Below are positions 8,014-17,111 of a stretch of 64,000 bases of DNA, in pieces. Location of the stretch: positions 992,001 to 1,056,000 of the forward strand of contig NZ_QRGB01000001.1 in the NCBI RefSeq assembly GCF_003449035.1, in the 5' to 3' direction. Origin of the DNA: Pedobacter indicus. Its GTDB lineage: Bacteria; Bacteroidota; Bacteroidia; Sphingobacteriales; Sphingobacteriaceae. Each line of letters begins with the position of its first letter. The stretch's first letter is position 1. Made by a program: the position numbers and the translations under genes. The notes under the pieces are model-generated. The model was not told the origin of the DNA. It worked only from the letters and a program-made list of their open reading frames with translations, and made no database searches.

Positions 8014-9579
8014 ATGAGAAAGCGCGTTACCATTTTAACTTTCGGTCTTTTATTGTTTCACTTCGCTTCGTTTGCTCAAGAAATAGCGAAAGGGGTCGTC
8101 TTTGAGGATATTAATAAAAATGGAGTTAAAGAAAGAAGAGAAAAGGGAATAGCCGGTGTTTCGGTGACCAATGGTGTTCAGGTAGTGCAAACTGATAACA
8201 AAGGAAGGTATGAACTGCCTGTCGGGAGTGATAATATTATCGCTGTAATTAAGCCGGGTGACTATAATGTACGCGCAAACGAAGATCAGCTGCCTCAATT
8301 TTTCTATATACATAAACCACACGGATCGCCGGAATTAGAATATGCCGGTGTGGAACCTACGGGTGATCTACCTAAATCGATTGATTTCCCGTTGGTGAAA
8401 AATGAAGTGGGTGAAAATTTCAAGATGATCTTATTCGGGGATCCACAGGTATATACGGAAGAGGAGGTTGCCTATTACAAAAAAGCCGTTGTGGAGGAAC
8501 TTCGCGGTGTCGAAGGTTATGAGTTTGGAATGAGCCTGGGCGATTTAGTGGGTAACAGACCGGACTTGTTCAATCCGTATATTGCTGCAACGAAAGAAAT
8601 TGGCACACCATGGTACAACGTGATGGGAAACCATGATATCAATTTCGATGTGGAGGTTGACTCCCTGTCAGATGAGTCATACGAAGCTCATTTTGGCCCT
8701 GCAAACTATGCTTTCAATCATGGTAAGGTGCATTTTATAGTCTTGGATGATATTATTTATCCGGATCCGCGAGATGGAAAAGGTTATTGGGGTGGATTGA
8801 ATGATCAACAGCTGGCTTTTATCGAGAATGACTTGCGCTTTGTGCCAAAAGACTATCTGGTCGTGTTAGCTTTTCATATTCCGATTTCCAACGATGCTGG
8901 CTTCCGTCCGGAAAGTCGTGCTCGTTTGTTCGAGATTTTGAAAGATTTTCCACATACTCTGTCGCTTTCTGCTCATACGCATAAGCAATCGCATTTTATG
9001 ATGGGATCAGACAAAGGGTGGTTGCAAGAAAATCCACATCATCATTTTAATTCCGGAACCACTTCGGGTAACTGGTACAGTGGTCGGATTAATGAAGTAG
9101 GAGTGCCGGTTTCGATGATGGCTGATGGCACGCCGAAGGGCTATTCGTTTATTAGTTTCGACGGGAATGACTATACGATTGATTATAAAGTTGTAGGCGA
9201 GCCCGAAGAACATCAGATCGGTATTTATGCACCGAAGGTGACGGCTGCAGGTATTAAAGGGGCGATCAGTATTTATGCTAACTTTTATATGGGGAAAGAC
9301 GGTGATGAAGTAATGGTACGGATTGGGGATGGGGAATGGAAGCCGATGAACCGGGTGGAGGAATACGATCCTACATTTGTTGCTGAGCGTGTGCTGTGGG
9401 ATTTGACGGAAGAGGTGTTGGAAGGTAGAAAGCCTGGTAACCCCGGTATTAGCAACCATTTATGGAAATTCAACCTGCCCAATAACAAACTGACAAAAGG
9501 TGTTTACCCGATTGAGGTTAGGGCCACTGATATGTTTGGACGAACCTTTACGGAGAAAAGTTTGATCCGGGTTGAGTAA
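8014..9579 (+). CDS. Secreted calcineurin-like metallophosphoesterase (MetallophosN-Metallophos-MetallophosC)
   Basis: 521 residues. Signal peptide 1-21 (ends FASFAQ), an SdrD/B-like N-terminal beta domain (about 24-125), then a binuclear-metal phosphoesterase core with D143 (FGDPQ), D177 (SLGDLVG), N206-H207 (GNHD), H288 (AFHIP) and H321/H323 (SAHTH). The C-terminal domain (about 350-520) is beta-rich. All metal ligands expected for the fold are present, so it should be an active periplasmic or surface enzyme; the substrate is unknown. It sits on the opposite strand between metQ and metIN. Confidence 0.9.
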   Translation: MRKRVTILTFGLLLFHFASFAQEIAKGVVFEDINKNGVKERREKGIAGVSVTNGVQVVQTDNKGRYELPVGSDNIIAVIKPGDYNVRANEDQLPQFFYIHKPHGSPELEYAGVEPTGDLPKSIDFPLVKNEVGENFKMILFGDPQVYTEEEVAYYKKAVVEELRGVEGYEFGMSLGDLVGNRPDLFNPYIAATKEIGTPWYNVMGNHDINFDVEVDSLSDESYEAHFGPANYAFNHGKVHFIVLDDIIYPDPRDGKGYWGGLNDQQLAFIENDLRFVPKDYLVVLAFHIPISNDAGFRPESRARLFEILKDFPHTLSLSAHTHKQSHFMMGSDKGWLQENPHHHFNSGTTSGNWYSGRINEVGVPVSMMADGTPKGYSFISFDGNDYTIDYKVVGEPEEHQIGIYAPKVTAAGIKGAISIYANFYMGKDGDEVMVRIGDGEWKPMNRVEEYDPTFVAERVLWDLTEEVLEGRKPGNPGISNHLWKFNLPNNKLTKGVYPIEVRATDMFGRTFTEKSLIRVE

Positions 9580-9602
9580 ACGGCTCATCGATCTCACTAT
9601 TT

Positions 9603-9630
9603 AAGCTCACAAGCGGGATGATTTGAGCTT
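9603..9630. terminator. Weak inverted repeat between convergent phosphoesterase and metI genes
   Basis: AAGCTCA (9603-9609) and TGAGCTT (9624-9630) form a 7-bp stem with a 14-base loop in the 150-base spacer between two convergent genes. No U-run follows, so this is only a possible terminator. Confidence 0.3.
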
Positions 9631-9729
9631 GAGCTAAGATAAGAGCTTATAATTCGTAGTCTATCAATTGGGTAATAAACTTGGGTGCTGTGATAAACCT
9701 AGCGGTGCTGAGTAGGTGGTAGGAACTTA

Positions 9730-10383
9730 TTATCGATGATCGAAGTATTTTGATAGTCTGTCTCCGATAAATTGGATAATAAACACTAAGACGACCAATG
9801 CTACAAGGACGGTGTTCATAATAAGCACGTCGTAACCCACATAGCCATATTGGTAACCGATTTGCCCGAGTCCGCCGGCACCCACTGCGCCACCCATTGC
9901 TGAGTAACCTACCAGTGCGATCAATGAGATACTGGCTGAATTGATAAGAGAAGGAAGAGCTTCAGGTAAAAGGACCTTGCGAACAATCTGTGTGGGTGTG
10001 GCACCCATGGCCCGAGCTGCTTCTACCAGTCCGTTAGGTACTTCGATCAAACTGTTTTCAACCATCCGCGCAATAAAAGGTGCGATACCGATACTTAATG
10101 GAACCAAGGCTGCCTCAACGCCAATCGAGGTGCCGACAACCATGCGGGTGAAGGGGATCATCCAGACAATGAGGATGATGAAAGGGATGGCGCGAAAGAT
10201 GTTGACTAGGGTAGAAATGGTGTTGTTGAACTTTCTGTTTTCGAGTATTTGTCCGCGACGGGTTAGAAAAAGTAGAATTCCGGTGGGCAGACCCATCAGG
10301 AAGCCGAAGAATCCTGACACAAAAGTCATGACAATGGTTTCCCAAGTGCCTTCAAGAAGTAGATAAATCATTGACTCAGACAT
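9730..10383 (-). CDS. metI: Methionine ABC transporter permease MetI
   Basis: 217-residue inner-membrane permease with about five hydrophobic segments and the BPD-transporter EAA loop ([24 protein letters not shown], about residues 120-143) that docks on Met[19 protein letters not shown] and [11 protein letters not shown] are typical of MetI. The gene overlaps the end of metN by 8 bases, so the two are translationally coupled. Together with MetN and the distant MetQ it imports methionine. Confidence 0.95.
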   Translation of the reverse strand: MSESMIYLLLEGTWETIVMTFVSGFFGFLMGLPTGILLFLTRRGQILENRKFNNTISTLVNIFRAIPFIILIVWMIPFTRMVVGTSIGVEAALVPLSIGIAPFIARMVENSLIEVPNGLVEAARAMGATPTQIVRKVLLPEALPSLINSASISLIALVGYSAMGGAVGAGGLGQIGYQYGYVGYDVLIMNTVLVALVVLVFIIQFIGDRLSKYFDHR

Positions 10384-11407
10384 AACCTAATACCTCCACT
10401 TTAATGTGTTTGCTTTTGTAATATTCAATCGCTTGGGCAATGTTTTCTGCTGTTCCGCTTACTTCAACGACCATCGCACCGAATTGGACATCACCTGCGT
10501 ACTCGATCTGAGCAAAGATGATGTTGTTGTCAAGAAGAAACCTTCTGCTTGCTTCCGACATCGCTGGTTCGTTAACTGATTCACCTGTAAATTCAAGCTT
10601 TAGCAGGGGCTTCGTTCCATTATGTGCGGGATCATCCAGTTTTTCCTGAAATTTTATTGGGATATTGACCTTCAGCGTCGAAGCGATAAACTCTCTGGTC
10701 AGCTCAGATTTGGGATGGGCGAAGATATCACTAACACTTCCTTGTTCAATGAGCTTCCCTTGACTGATCACAGCAACCTCATCGCAAATGCTCTTCACAA
10801 CATCCATTTCGTGGGTGATAAGTAAGATGGTGATACCAAGTTGCTGGTTAATGTCCTTCAGAAGCTTGAGGATGGATTCTGTCGTTGCCGGATCAAGGGC
10901 ACTCGTAGCTTCATCACATAGAAGCACGCGCGGTTTGTTGGCTAAGGTTCGGGCGATAGCTACACGCTGCTTTTGTCCGCCCGATAGGTTGGCCGGATAT
11001 TCATGTTGCTTGTCTTCAAGACCCACCAGTTTTAAGAGATCATGGACTCGTGCCTTGATAGCTTCCCGCGGTGTTCTGCTCAGTTCTAATGGGAAGGCGA
11101 TATTGTCAAAAACCGTTCTTGAAGATAGTAAGTTAAAATGCTGAAAGATCATGCCGATCTGTCTGCGCTCTTTCGCAAGCTGCGAAGACGAAAGTTGCAT
11201 CAGATCAACACCGTTAACCTGAACCATGCCGGAATCTGGTCTTTCAAGCAGGTTTACGCAACGGATCAATGTGCTTTTGCCGGCTCCTGAGGCGCCGATT
11301 ACACCAAAGATCTTGCCCTTCGGAACTTCTAAACTGACATTGTCCAGCGCGGTAATCCTTTGACGTTTCTGTTGAAAGTGCTTGCTTATATTATTGAGCT
11401 TAATCAT
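10376..11407 (-). CDS. metN: Methionine ABC transporter ATP-binding protein MetN
   Basis: 343 residues from the ATG at 11407; a TTG four codons upstream is less likely. Walker [10 protein letters not shown] (38-46), Q-loop MIFQHFNLL, signature LSGGQKQR and Walker [12 protein letters not shown] are all present. The C-terminal NIL domain (about 260-343), known in E. coli MetN to bind methionine and inhibit transport, is intact. It is the first gene of a two-gene operon. A TACTTTTG box on the minus strand lies 9 bases before the ATG. It is divergent from rocD, with about 70 bases between starts. Confidence 0.95.
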   Translation of the reverse strand: MIKLNNISKHFQQKRQRITALDNVSLEVPKGKIFGVIGASGAGKSTLIRCVNLLERPDSGMVQVNGVDLMQLSSSQLAKERRQIGMIFQHFNLLSSRTVFDNIAFPLELSRTPREAIKARVHDLLKLVGLEDKQHEYPANLSGGQKQRVAIARTLANKPRVLLCDEATSALDPATTESILKLLKDINQQLGITILLITHEMDVVKSICDEVAVISQGKLIEQGSVSDIFAHPKSELTREFIASTLKVNIPIKFQEKLDDPAHNGTKPLLKLEFTGESVNEPAMSEASRRFLLDNNIIFAQIEYAGDVQFGAMVVEVSGTAENIAQAIEYYKSKHIKVEVLGYV

Positions 11408-11479
11408 ATTGCGATGCAAAAGTAAGGAAAATCAGTTACTCATTTTAAAATTTGTAAATTGCGGAAAATCAGAAATAGT

Positions 11480-12727
11480 ATGACGTTTTTTAAAGAAGTT
11501 GACTCTTCGAAAGAGTTCATTGAGTTGGAAAATAAATACGGAGCACATAATTATCACCCACTCCCGGTGGTGTTAAATAAGGGTGAAGGTGTTTTTGTGT
11601 GGGATGTAGAAGGGAAGAAATATTATGATTTTCTTTCGGCCTATTCGGCGGTTAATCAAGGGCATTGTCACCCTAAGATTATCAATGCGATGGTGGAGCA
11701 GGCGAAGACACTTACGCTGACTTCGCGTGCTTTCTTTAATGATAAGTTGGGGCCGTTTGAGAAGTTTGTGACGGAATATTTTGGTTTCGATAAGGTGCTG
11801 CCGATGAATACAGGTGCGGAAGCAGTGGAAACAGCTTTGAAGATTTGCCGGAAATGGGCTTATGAGAAAAAGAAGATAGACGAGGCTCAAGCACAGATTA
11901 TTGTGTGCGAGAATAATTTTCACGGACGAACGACTACCGTTATTTCTTTTTCGAACGACGAGAATGCCCGTAAGAACTTTGGCCCTTATACTCCTGGCTT
12001 TATTAAGATTCCATATGATGACATTCATGCATTGGAGAAGGCGCTGGAAGGGAATGCAAACGTGGCCGGTTTCTTGGTTGAACCTATACAGGGTGAAGCG
12101 GGAGTTTATGTCCCTACGCAAGGCTACCTAAAAAGAGCGAAAGAATTGTGTGAGCAACACAATGTGTTGTTTATTGCTGATGAGGTGCAAACAGGAATTG
12201 CAAGGACGGGCAAGTTACTTGCTGTTGAGCATGAAGATGTGAAACCGGATATCTTAATCTTAGGTAAAGCAATTTCAGGTGGGGTGTATCCGGTATCAGC
12301 TGTCTTAGCGAATGATCCGATCATGGAGGTTATTAAGCCTGGGCAGCATGGTTCAACCTTTGGGGGGAATCCGGTTGCCGCAGCGGTTGCTGTAGCCGCT
12401 CTACAGGTCATAGAAGAAGAAAATCTGGCCGAAAACGCCGAAAGACTGGGTCAATTGCTGAGAGAGAAACTGAATGACTATATCGTCGGAAGTAGTTTGG
12501 TGGCTATGGTTCGGGGTAAAGGCTTGTTGAACGCCATTGTAATCAATGATACAGAGGAGAGCGAAACTGCCTACAATATTTGTCTGGCTTTGCGGGATAA
12601 TGGATTGCTGGCCAAACCTACGCACGGCAATATCATCCGCTTTGCTCCGCCATTAATTATTACAGAGGAACAACTTTTGGATTGTGCAAACATTATCGTC
12701 GAAACATTGAAAACCTTCGAGAAATAG
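11480..12727 (+). CDS. rocD: Ornithine--oxo-acid transaminase RocD
   Basis: 415 residues from the ATG at 11480 ([10 protein letters not shown]); an upstream TTG would add seven non-conserved residues. Class-III PLP aminotransferase that converts ornithine and 2-oxoglutarate to glutamate semialdehyde and glutamate. PLP lysine K263 lies in LGKAISGG; D234 in IADEVQTG pairs with the pyridine nitrogen; [12 protein letters not shown] (110-121) binds phosphate. [15 protein letters not shown] is typical of ornithine rather than acetylornithine aminotransferases. Single gene, cytosolic. The sigma factor gene converges on it 41 bases downstream. Confidence 0.94.
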   Translation: MTFFKEVDSSKEFIELENKYGAHNYHPLPVVLNKGEGVFVWDVEGKKYYDFLSAYSAVNQGHCHPKIINAMVEQAKTLTLTSRAFFNDKLGPFEKFVTEYFGFDKVLPMNTGAEAVETALKICRKWAYEKKKIDEAQAQIIVCENNFHGRTTTVISFSNDENARKNFGPYTPGFIKIPYDDIHALEKALEGNANVAGFLVEPIQGEAGVYVPTQGYLKRAKELCEQHNVLFIADEVQTGIARTGKLLAVEHEDVKPDILILGKAISGGVYPVSAVLANDPIMEVIKPGQHGSTFGGNPVAAAVAVAALQVIEEENLAENAERLGQLLREKLNDYIVGSSLVAMVRGKGLLNAIVINDTEESETAYNICLALRDNGLLAKPTHGNIIRFAPPLIITEEQLLDCANIIVETLKTFEK

Positions 12728-12737
12728 GTAACTTCGA

Positions 12738-12770
12738 GAAGCCGATAAAGAGAATTTGTGTCTCGGTTTC
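12738..12770. terminator. Possible terminator hairpin between rocD and the sigma factor gene
   Basis: GAAGCCGA (12738-12745) can pair with TCGGTTTC (12763-12770) if one G-U pair is allowed, and an inner GAGA/TCTC extends the stem. It fills the 41-base space between convergent genes and touches the sigma gene stop codon. No U-run. Confidence 0.3.
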
Positions 12771-13371
12771 AGGCCCCCGCGTTGAGGGCGATATTGAGAG
12801 ACAATTCTCTTGTGTTCATCATTTTTCGCAGGTTATTAATTGCGTAACGCATGCGACCCAAGGCTGTGTTGATGCTGACGCCGGTGATCTCTGCAATGTC
12901 GCGGAAGCTCATCTCGCAGTAATGGCGCATAATCAGTACTTCTTTTTGTGAATCCGGAAGACGGTGGATTAAGGAACGGAGATCCTTATGCGTCTGTTCT
13001 TTTAACAGGCGGTCTTCAATACTTTCATCATAAAAATGAAGGACATCAAAGATGTCAAAGCCTTCGTTATTGGTGATGATCGGCGTACGTTTCTCTTTTC
13101 GGAAATAGTCAATCACTAAGTTATGGGCAATGCGGATAACCCAAGGCAGGAACTTTCCTTCTTCATTGTATTTTCCTCTTTTAAGGGTTTTGATAACCTT
13201 GATAAAGGTATCCTGGAAAAGATCTTCTGCGAGATGCGCGTCTTTTACCAATAAAAAAATGGAGGTGTATATTTTTGCCTTATGGCGGTTTATGAGTTCC
13301 TCTAAGCCGTTTTCATTGCCACGGATATAGAGATGGATAAGTTGTTGATCAGTCTGTGTGTGTAGAACCAT
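12769..13371 (-). CDS. RNA polymerase sigma factor, RpoE-like (ECF) type
   Basis: 200 residues. Region 2 (about 20-92) has HLAEDLFQDTFIKVIKTL and FLPWVIRIAHNLVIDYFRK, the -10-recognition helices. Region 4 (about 125-185) has LPDSQKEVLIMRHYCEMSFRDIAEITGVSINTALGRM, a helix-turn-helix. Length and spacing fit the ECF/SigE-like group abundant in Sphingobacteria. No anti-sigma factor gene or FecR-SusC cluster is adjacent, so its control is not evident. The minus-strand leader contains an 8-bp inverted repeat (13372-13379 with 13409-13416) that abuts the start codon. Confidence 0.9.
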   Translation of the reverse strand: MVLHTQTDQQLIHLYIRGNENGLEELINRHKAKIYTSIFLLVKDAHLAEDLFQDTFIKVIKTLKRGKYNEEGKFLPWVIRIAHNLVIDYFRKEKRTPIITNNEGFDIFDVLHFYDESIEDRLLKEQTHKDLRSLIHRLPDSQKEVLIMRHYCEMSFRDIAEITGVSINTALGRMRYAINNLRKMMNTRELSLNIALNAGA

Positions 13372-13553
13372 ACTACTTTTTGTGCTTTTTGTTGTTAAAA
13401 AGTAAAATAAAGTAGTAGCTTGTTTCTTTATCGTATCTGCTCGTTAACGTTTTCGCATTAAATGTGCTAATTGATTAACAATTCAAAAAAAGACATTTTT
13501 TTTAATATAACAAAGAATAATCTTTAAAATAATAGGTTGTGCTACAGATTCGT

Positions 13554-13561
13554 TATTTTTG
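13554..13561 (+). promoter_or_regulatory. Candidate -7 box of uvrA
   Basis: TATTTTTG fits TAnnTTTG and lies 48 bases before the uvrA ATG. A TTG at 13537-13539 is rather close (14 bases) for a -33 element. Confidence 0.35.
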
Positions 13562-13573
13562 TAGCAATCGGTC

Positions 13574-13587
13574 GTTCAGTACTGAAC
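13574..13587. promoter_or_regulatory. Perfect 14-bp palindrome in the uvrA leader (candidate SOS-type operator)
   Basis: GTTCAGTACTGAAC is self-complementary along its full length. It lies 12 bases downstream of the candidate -7 box and 22 bases before the uvrA start, a position where a bound repressor would block transcription. uvrA is LexA-controlled in many bacteria and GTTC/GAAC half-sites occur in several LexA boxes, but the LexA site of this lineage is not known to me. No lexA gene is in the window. Confidence 0.35.
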
Positions 13588-13609
13588 TTCTGCCGAATCA
13601 AGTGATTTT

Positions 13610-16408
13610 ATGACTTTAAATACTATAGAAAGCCCAAAATCCCATGTTTTGATCAAGGGTGCAAGGGTGCATAATCTTAAGAATATTGATGTATCATTTC
13701 CGAAGAACAAGCTTGTTGTTGTAACAGGGATGTCGGGGTCTGGCAAATCGTCTTTGGCATTTGACACGCTATATGCTGAAGGGCGGCGGCGCTACATAGA
13801 GAGCCTTTCCTCGTATGCTCGACAGTTTATGGGGCGAATGAATAAACCTGAAGTTGATTATATCAAGGGAATTGCTCCGGCAATTGCGATTGAGCAAAAG
13901 GTAATTACCAGTAATCCGCGATCAACTGTTGGTACCTCTACGGAAATTTACGATTATTTAAAATTGCTTTTTGCTAGAATTGGAAAAACAATTTCTCCGA
14001 TATCGGGCGAGGAGGTCCAGAAGGATACGGTGAGTTCCGTTGTGAATTTTATGGTTTCGCAGCCTGAAGATACTGTACTGACCATTTATAGCCCGCTGAT
14101 TCCGCATAATGAGCGAACGCTGAAAGAAGAGCTTTCAGTTTTGCTTCAAAAGGGCTATGTGCGTATCAAGTGGAAAGGGGATTTGGTGAAGGTAGAGGAT
14201 TTGTTGGAGACGAAAGGTTTACCGAATAAAAAAGTGGGCCATGATGAAGTTTTTGTCGTAGTGGACCGAATCCGGGTAGATGGTGAAGAGGAAACCATGA
14301 GTCGGATGGCAGATTCGGTGCAAACAGCTTTCTTTGAGGGAAAAGGAAAGTGTATCGTCGAGTTTAATGGTGAGGAGCATACCTTCAGTGATTTATTCGA
14401 GCGTGATGGGATGATGTTTGAAGAGCCCACGCCGAATTTCTTTAGTTTTAATAACCCTTATGGAGCTTGCCCTCGCTGTGAAGGTTATGGGAAGGTGATT
14501 GGTATTGATCCTGATCTGGTGATTCCTGATAAGAGTAAATCTGTCTACGATGGTGCTATTGCTCCTTGGCGCGGTGTAAAAATGGGAGTCTGGTTAAAGA
14601 AGTTGATCGATAATGCGTTGAAGTTTGATTTTCCAATCCACCGAGCCTATGAGGATCTGAATGAAGAGCAGAAAGAATTGTTGTGGACGGGGAATAAGCA
14701 TTTTAAAGGGCTCAATGCATTTTTTAAAGATCTGGAGGAGCATACGTATAAGATACAGTACCGGGTAATGCTATCGAGATATAGGGGAAAAACAGACTGC
14801 CCCGAATGTAAGGGATCTCGGTTGAGGAAGGATGCGGCTTATGTGACAATCAATGGGATGTCGATTGTTGATTTGGTTCTTTTGCCGATTGATCGCAGTC
14901 TTGAGTTTTTTGAGAAACTGGAGCTTTCCGAAACAGAAAGTAAGATTGCGAAGCGACTGCTGACAGAAATAACCAATCGCTTACGTTTTTTGACCAATGT
15001 AGGTTTGTCGTATTTGACATTGAACCGTTTGTCAAATACGCTCTCAGGTGGAGAGTCGCAGCGTATCAACTTGGCAACTTCGTTGGGGAGTTCACTTGTA
15101 GGGTCTATCTATGTGCTGGATGAGCCCAGCATTGGTTTGCATCCGCGAGATACAAATCAGTTGATCTCTGTCCTGAGATCACTCCGTGATATTGGAAATT
15201 CAGTAGTAGTAGTCGAACACGAGCAGGAGATGATGCAGGCTGCTGACTATATTATCGATATAGGTCCTGAAGCGGGTTCACATGGGGGTGAATTGGTTTA
15301 TGCAGGTGATTACGAAGGGATTATTGAGTCGGACGAAAGTTATACAGGTCGTTATCTGAGCGGTAAGGAGGAAATTGAGATCCCTGATTATCGGAGGAAG
15401 TGGAATGCCTATGTCCAGGTTCAGGGTGCACGGCAGAATAACTTGAAGAATATCGACGTTAAATTTCCGCTTGGTGTTTTTACGGTCGTAACGGGCGTCT
15501 CTGGTTCAGGTAAGACTTCTTTGGTTAAACAAATACTGTATCCGGCTTTGCAGAAAGTGATCGGTGGATATGCTAATGAAAAAACAGGTTTGTTCAATGA
15601 GCTTGGTGGCGATTATAAGCAGGTTGAACGAGTTGAATTAATTGATCAGAATCCCATCGGTCGTTCTTCACGATCAAACCCGGTTACCTACGTGAAGGCT
15701 TGGGATGAGATTCGCGCGCTCTATGCAGGTTTGCCGGCTGCAAAAGCCATGGGGTTAAAACCGGCTTCATTTTCATTTAACGTGGACGGCGGCCGTTGCG
15801 ACGTTTGCCAGGGAGAAGGGGAGATTAAAGTAGAAATGCAATTTATCGCCGACATCTTTCTTCCTTGTGAAGCTTGTAATGGAAAACGTTTTAAGCAGCA
15901 CGTCATAGACGTGACTTATCAAGATAAATCGGTTAGTGATGTTCTTGATCTAACGGTTGACGAGGCAATCGACTTCTTCTCAGAGCAACCTAAAATTATT
16001 GCAAAATTGCAGCCATTGGCAGACGTGGGTTTGGGTTATGTCAAACTGGGACAGTCTTCAAATACCTTGTCAGGTGGTGAGGCTCAGCGAATTAAGCTGG
16101 CTTCTTTTCTGGTTAAGGGTAATCAAAGTAAGAATGCTGTGTTTATTTTCGATGAGCCGACAACCGGATTGCACTTTCATGATATCAAAAAGCTTTTGAA
16201 GTCGTTTAACGCTCTGTTAGAACAAGGTAATACCATTTTGGTTATTGAACACAATATGGATGTGATTAAATGTGCCGATTGGATCATCGATATTGGTCCG
16301 GAAGGAGGAGAGCGAGGAGGAGCGGTTGTTTTTGAGGGGGTTCCTGAAAATATTGTAAATTGCAAAGAGTCTTATACCGGGCAATACTTGGCCCCTTATT
16401 TTAAGTAA
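13610..16408 (+). CDS. uvrA: Excinuclease ABC subunit UvrA
   Basis: 932 residues, normal length for UvrA, the damage-sensing ATPase of nucleotide excision repair. It has two ABC modules: the first with Walker [11 protein letters not shown] (39-48), the second with [11 protein letters not shown] near residue 630. Each has its signature ([14 protein letters not shown] and [14 protein letters not shown]) and Walker B ([20 protein letters not shown]). Zinc-binding CxxC pairs are seen at CPRC, CPEC, CDVC and CEAC. It is not next to uvrB or uvrC. The Rrf2 gene follows 16 bases downstream, so read-through is possible. Confidence 0.97.
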   Translation: MTLNTIESPKSHVLIKGARVHNLKNIDVSFPKNKLVVVTGMSGSGKSSLAFDTLYAEGRRRYIESLSSYARQFMGRMNKPEVDYIKGIAPAIAIEQKVITSNPRSTVGTSTEIYDYLKLLFARIGKTISPISGEEVQKDTVSSVVNFMVSQPEDTVLTIYSPLIPHNERTLKEELSVLLQKGYVRIKWKGDLVKVEDLLETKGLPNKKVGHDEVFVVVDRIRVDGEEETMSRMADSVQTAFFEGKGKCIVEFNGEEHTFSDLFERDGMMFEEPTPNFFSFNNPYGACPRCEGYGKVIGIDPDLVIPDKSKSVYDGAIAPWRGVKMGVWLKKLIDNALKFDFPIHRAYEDLNEEQKELLWTGNKHFKGLNAFFKDLEEHTYKIQYRVMLSRYRGKTDCPECKGSRLRKDAAYVTINGMSIVDLVLLPIDRSLEFFEKLELSETESKIAKRLLTEITNRLRFLTNVGLSYLTLNRLSNTLSGGESQRINLATSLGSSLVGSIYVLDEPSIGLHPRDTNQLISVLRSLRDIGNSVVVVEHEQEMMQAADYIIDIGPEAGSHGGELVYAGDYEGIIESDESYTGRYLSGKEEIEIPDYRRKWNAYVQVQGARQNNLKNIDVKFPLGVFTVVTGVSGSGKTSLVKQILYPALQKVIGGYANEKTGLFNELGGDYKQVERVELIDQNPIGRSSRSNPVTYVKAWDEIRALYAGLPAAKAMGLKPASFSFNVDGGRCDVCQGEGEIKVEMQFIADIFLPCEACNGKRFKQHVIDVTYQDKSVSDVLDLTVDEAIDFFSEQPKIIAKLQPLADVGLGYVKLGQSSNTLSGGEAQRIKLASFLVKGNQSKNAVFIFDEPTTGLHFHDIKKLLKSFNALLEQGNTILVIEHNMDVIKCADWIIDIGPEGGERGGAVVFEGVPENIVNCKESYTGQYLAPYFK

Positions 16409-16424
16409 CGAAGAAAGGAATCTG

Positions 16425-16868
16425 ATGAGTATGTTAACAAAAAAATCCAAGTACGGGATCAAAGCCCTTATCTTTCTTGGGAAGAATTATGGCAAAGAGC
16501 CTGTGCAGATTATGAAAATTGCGACGGAAGAACAGATTCCGAAGAAATTTTTGGAGCAGATTCTGATTGAACTTCGGAACGCTGGACTTCTCTATAGTAT
16601 TAAAGGGGCGAAAGGAGGGTATAGTTTGAACAAAGATCCCAAGGATATTCGGATGACGCAGGTTATCCGGCTATTGGACGGCCCTATTGCTTTATTGCCT
16701 TGTGTGAGTTTGAATTTCTATCGGAAATGTGATGAGTGTATTTCGGAGGAAATCTGTGGTATTAGGGACACTTTTGCTGAGGTCCGTGACGCGATGCTGC
16801 AGATTCTCAATGACACGAGCATTGCAGATATGATTGATCGGGAAAACTCTAGAATTCAAAACATATAA
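16425..16868 (+). CDS. Rrf2-family transcriptional regulator with Cys cluster
   Basis: 147 residues. An N-terminal winged helix (about 5-70: SKYGIKALIFLGKNYG ... LLYSIKGAKGGYSL) is followed by a dimerisation helix and four cysteines, C93, C102, C105 and C111. In IscR, NsrR and RsrR-type members such a cluster carries an Fe-S cofactor; in CymR (B. subtilis) a related protein represses sulfur genes. Its position directly upstream of the sulfite reductase operon, with a palindrome next to that operon's -7 box, suggests it controls sulfur assimilation (inference). The ligand or cluster cannot be decided from sequence. Confidence 0.9.
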   Translation: MSMLTKKSKYGIKALIFLGKNYGKEPVQIMKIATEEQIPKKFLEQILIELRNAGLLYSIKGAKGGYSLNKDPKDIRMTQVIRLLDGPIALLPCVSLNFYRKCDECISEEICGIRDTFAEVRDAMLQILNDTSIADMIDRENSRIQNI

Positions 16869-16935
16869 AATTTATTTGTCTGTAAATAAGCCTATTATAA
16901 GGGGCGTTGTTGTTTTTTTAAATAAAGTATACTAA

Positions 16936-16961
16936 ATACATAGGAATTATGTATATCTTTG
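16936..16961 (+). promoter_or_regulatory. Sulfur-operon promoter: palindromic operator overlapping -7 box
   Basis: ATACATA (16936-16942), spacer GGAAT, TATGTAT (16948-16954) form a perfect 7+5+7 inverted repeat. Its last base is the first base of TATCTTTG (16954-16961), which fits TAnnTTTG. A protein bound here would exclude RNA polymerase. The Rrf2 protein encoded just upstream is the obvious candidate. The transcript would start close to the ATG of the leader peptide at 16966. Confidence 0.5.
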
Positions 16962-16965
16962 AATT

Positions 16966-17016
16966 ATGAAAATCGTTGATATGAATTCATGGCTTAATAT
17001 GATGTGTCTTCTTTGA
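16966..17016 (+). CDS. 16-residue sulfur-amino-acid-rich leader peptide of the cys operon
   Basis: Small frame MKIVDMNSWLNMMCLL followed by TGA at 17014-17016. Five of 16 residues contain sulfur (Met 1, 6, 12, 13 and Cys 14). The ATG lies 4 bases after the TATCTTTG box, so translation may be leaderless; no Shine-Dalgarno sequence is seen. The Cys codon (17005-17007) directly precedes RNA segment 1 of the attenuator, so a ribosome waiting for Cys-tRNA would cover that segment. Real translation is inferred from this geometry, not shown. Confidence 0.55.
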   Translation: MKIVDMNSWLNMMCLL

Positions 17017-17093
17017 GTAAAGAGGCTAAGCAATGGATGCATATATTGTGAAATAATTAGTAGGGCCTCTTTCAGTCAAGGGCCTTTTTTTTT
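17008..17093 (+). promoter_or_regulatory. Candidate cysteine-responsive transcription attenuator before the sulfite reductase gene
   Basis: Four RNA segments can pair in alternative ways. Segment 1, CTTCTTT (17008-17014, last leader codons plus first base of the stop), pairs with segment 2, AAAGAGG (17019-17025), over 7 bp including one G-U, with a 4-base loop. Segment 2, AAAGAGGC (17019-17026), pairs perfectly over 8 bp with segment 3, GCCTCTTT (17065-17072). Segment 3, GGCCTCTT (17064-17071), pairs with segment 4, AAGGGCC (17078-17084), followed by nine T. Translation to the stop favours 1:2 and 3:4 (stop); stalling at the Cys codon frees segment 2 for 2:3 (read-through). This is the classical logic of amino-acid attenuators. 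Confidence 0.6.
17064..17093 (+). terminator. Intrinsic terminator of the cys leader
   Basis: GGCCTCTT / AAGGGCC stem (one bulged C and one G-U pair), loop of six bases, then a run of nine T (17085-17093). It ends 18 bases before the sulfite reductase ATG, so it must be bypassed or the gene must have its own promoter. A TAATTTTG box at 17100-17107 makes the second option possible. Confidence 0.65.
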
Positions 17094-17111
17094 GAATTAT
17101 AATTTTGCCAA

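Noticed and set aside
12719-12740. Direct repeat TTCGAGAA around the rocD stop codon as a target-site duplication
   Set aside because: Only 8 bases, no element between the copies; chance repeat.
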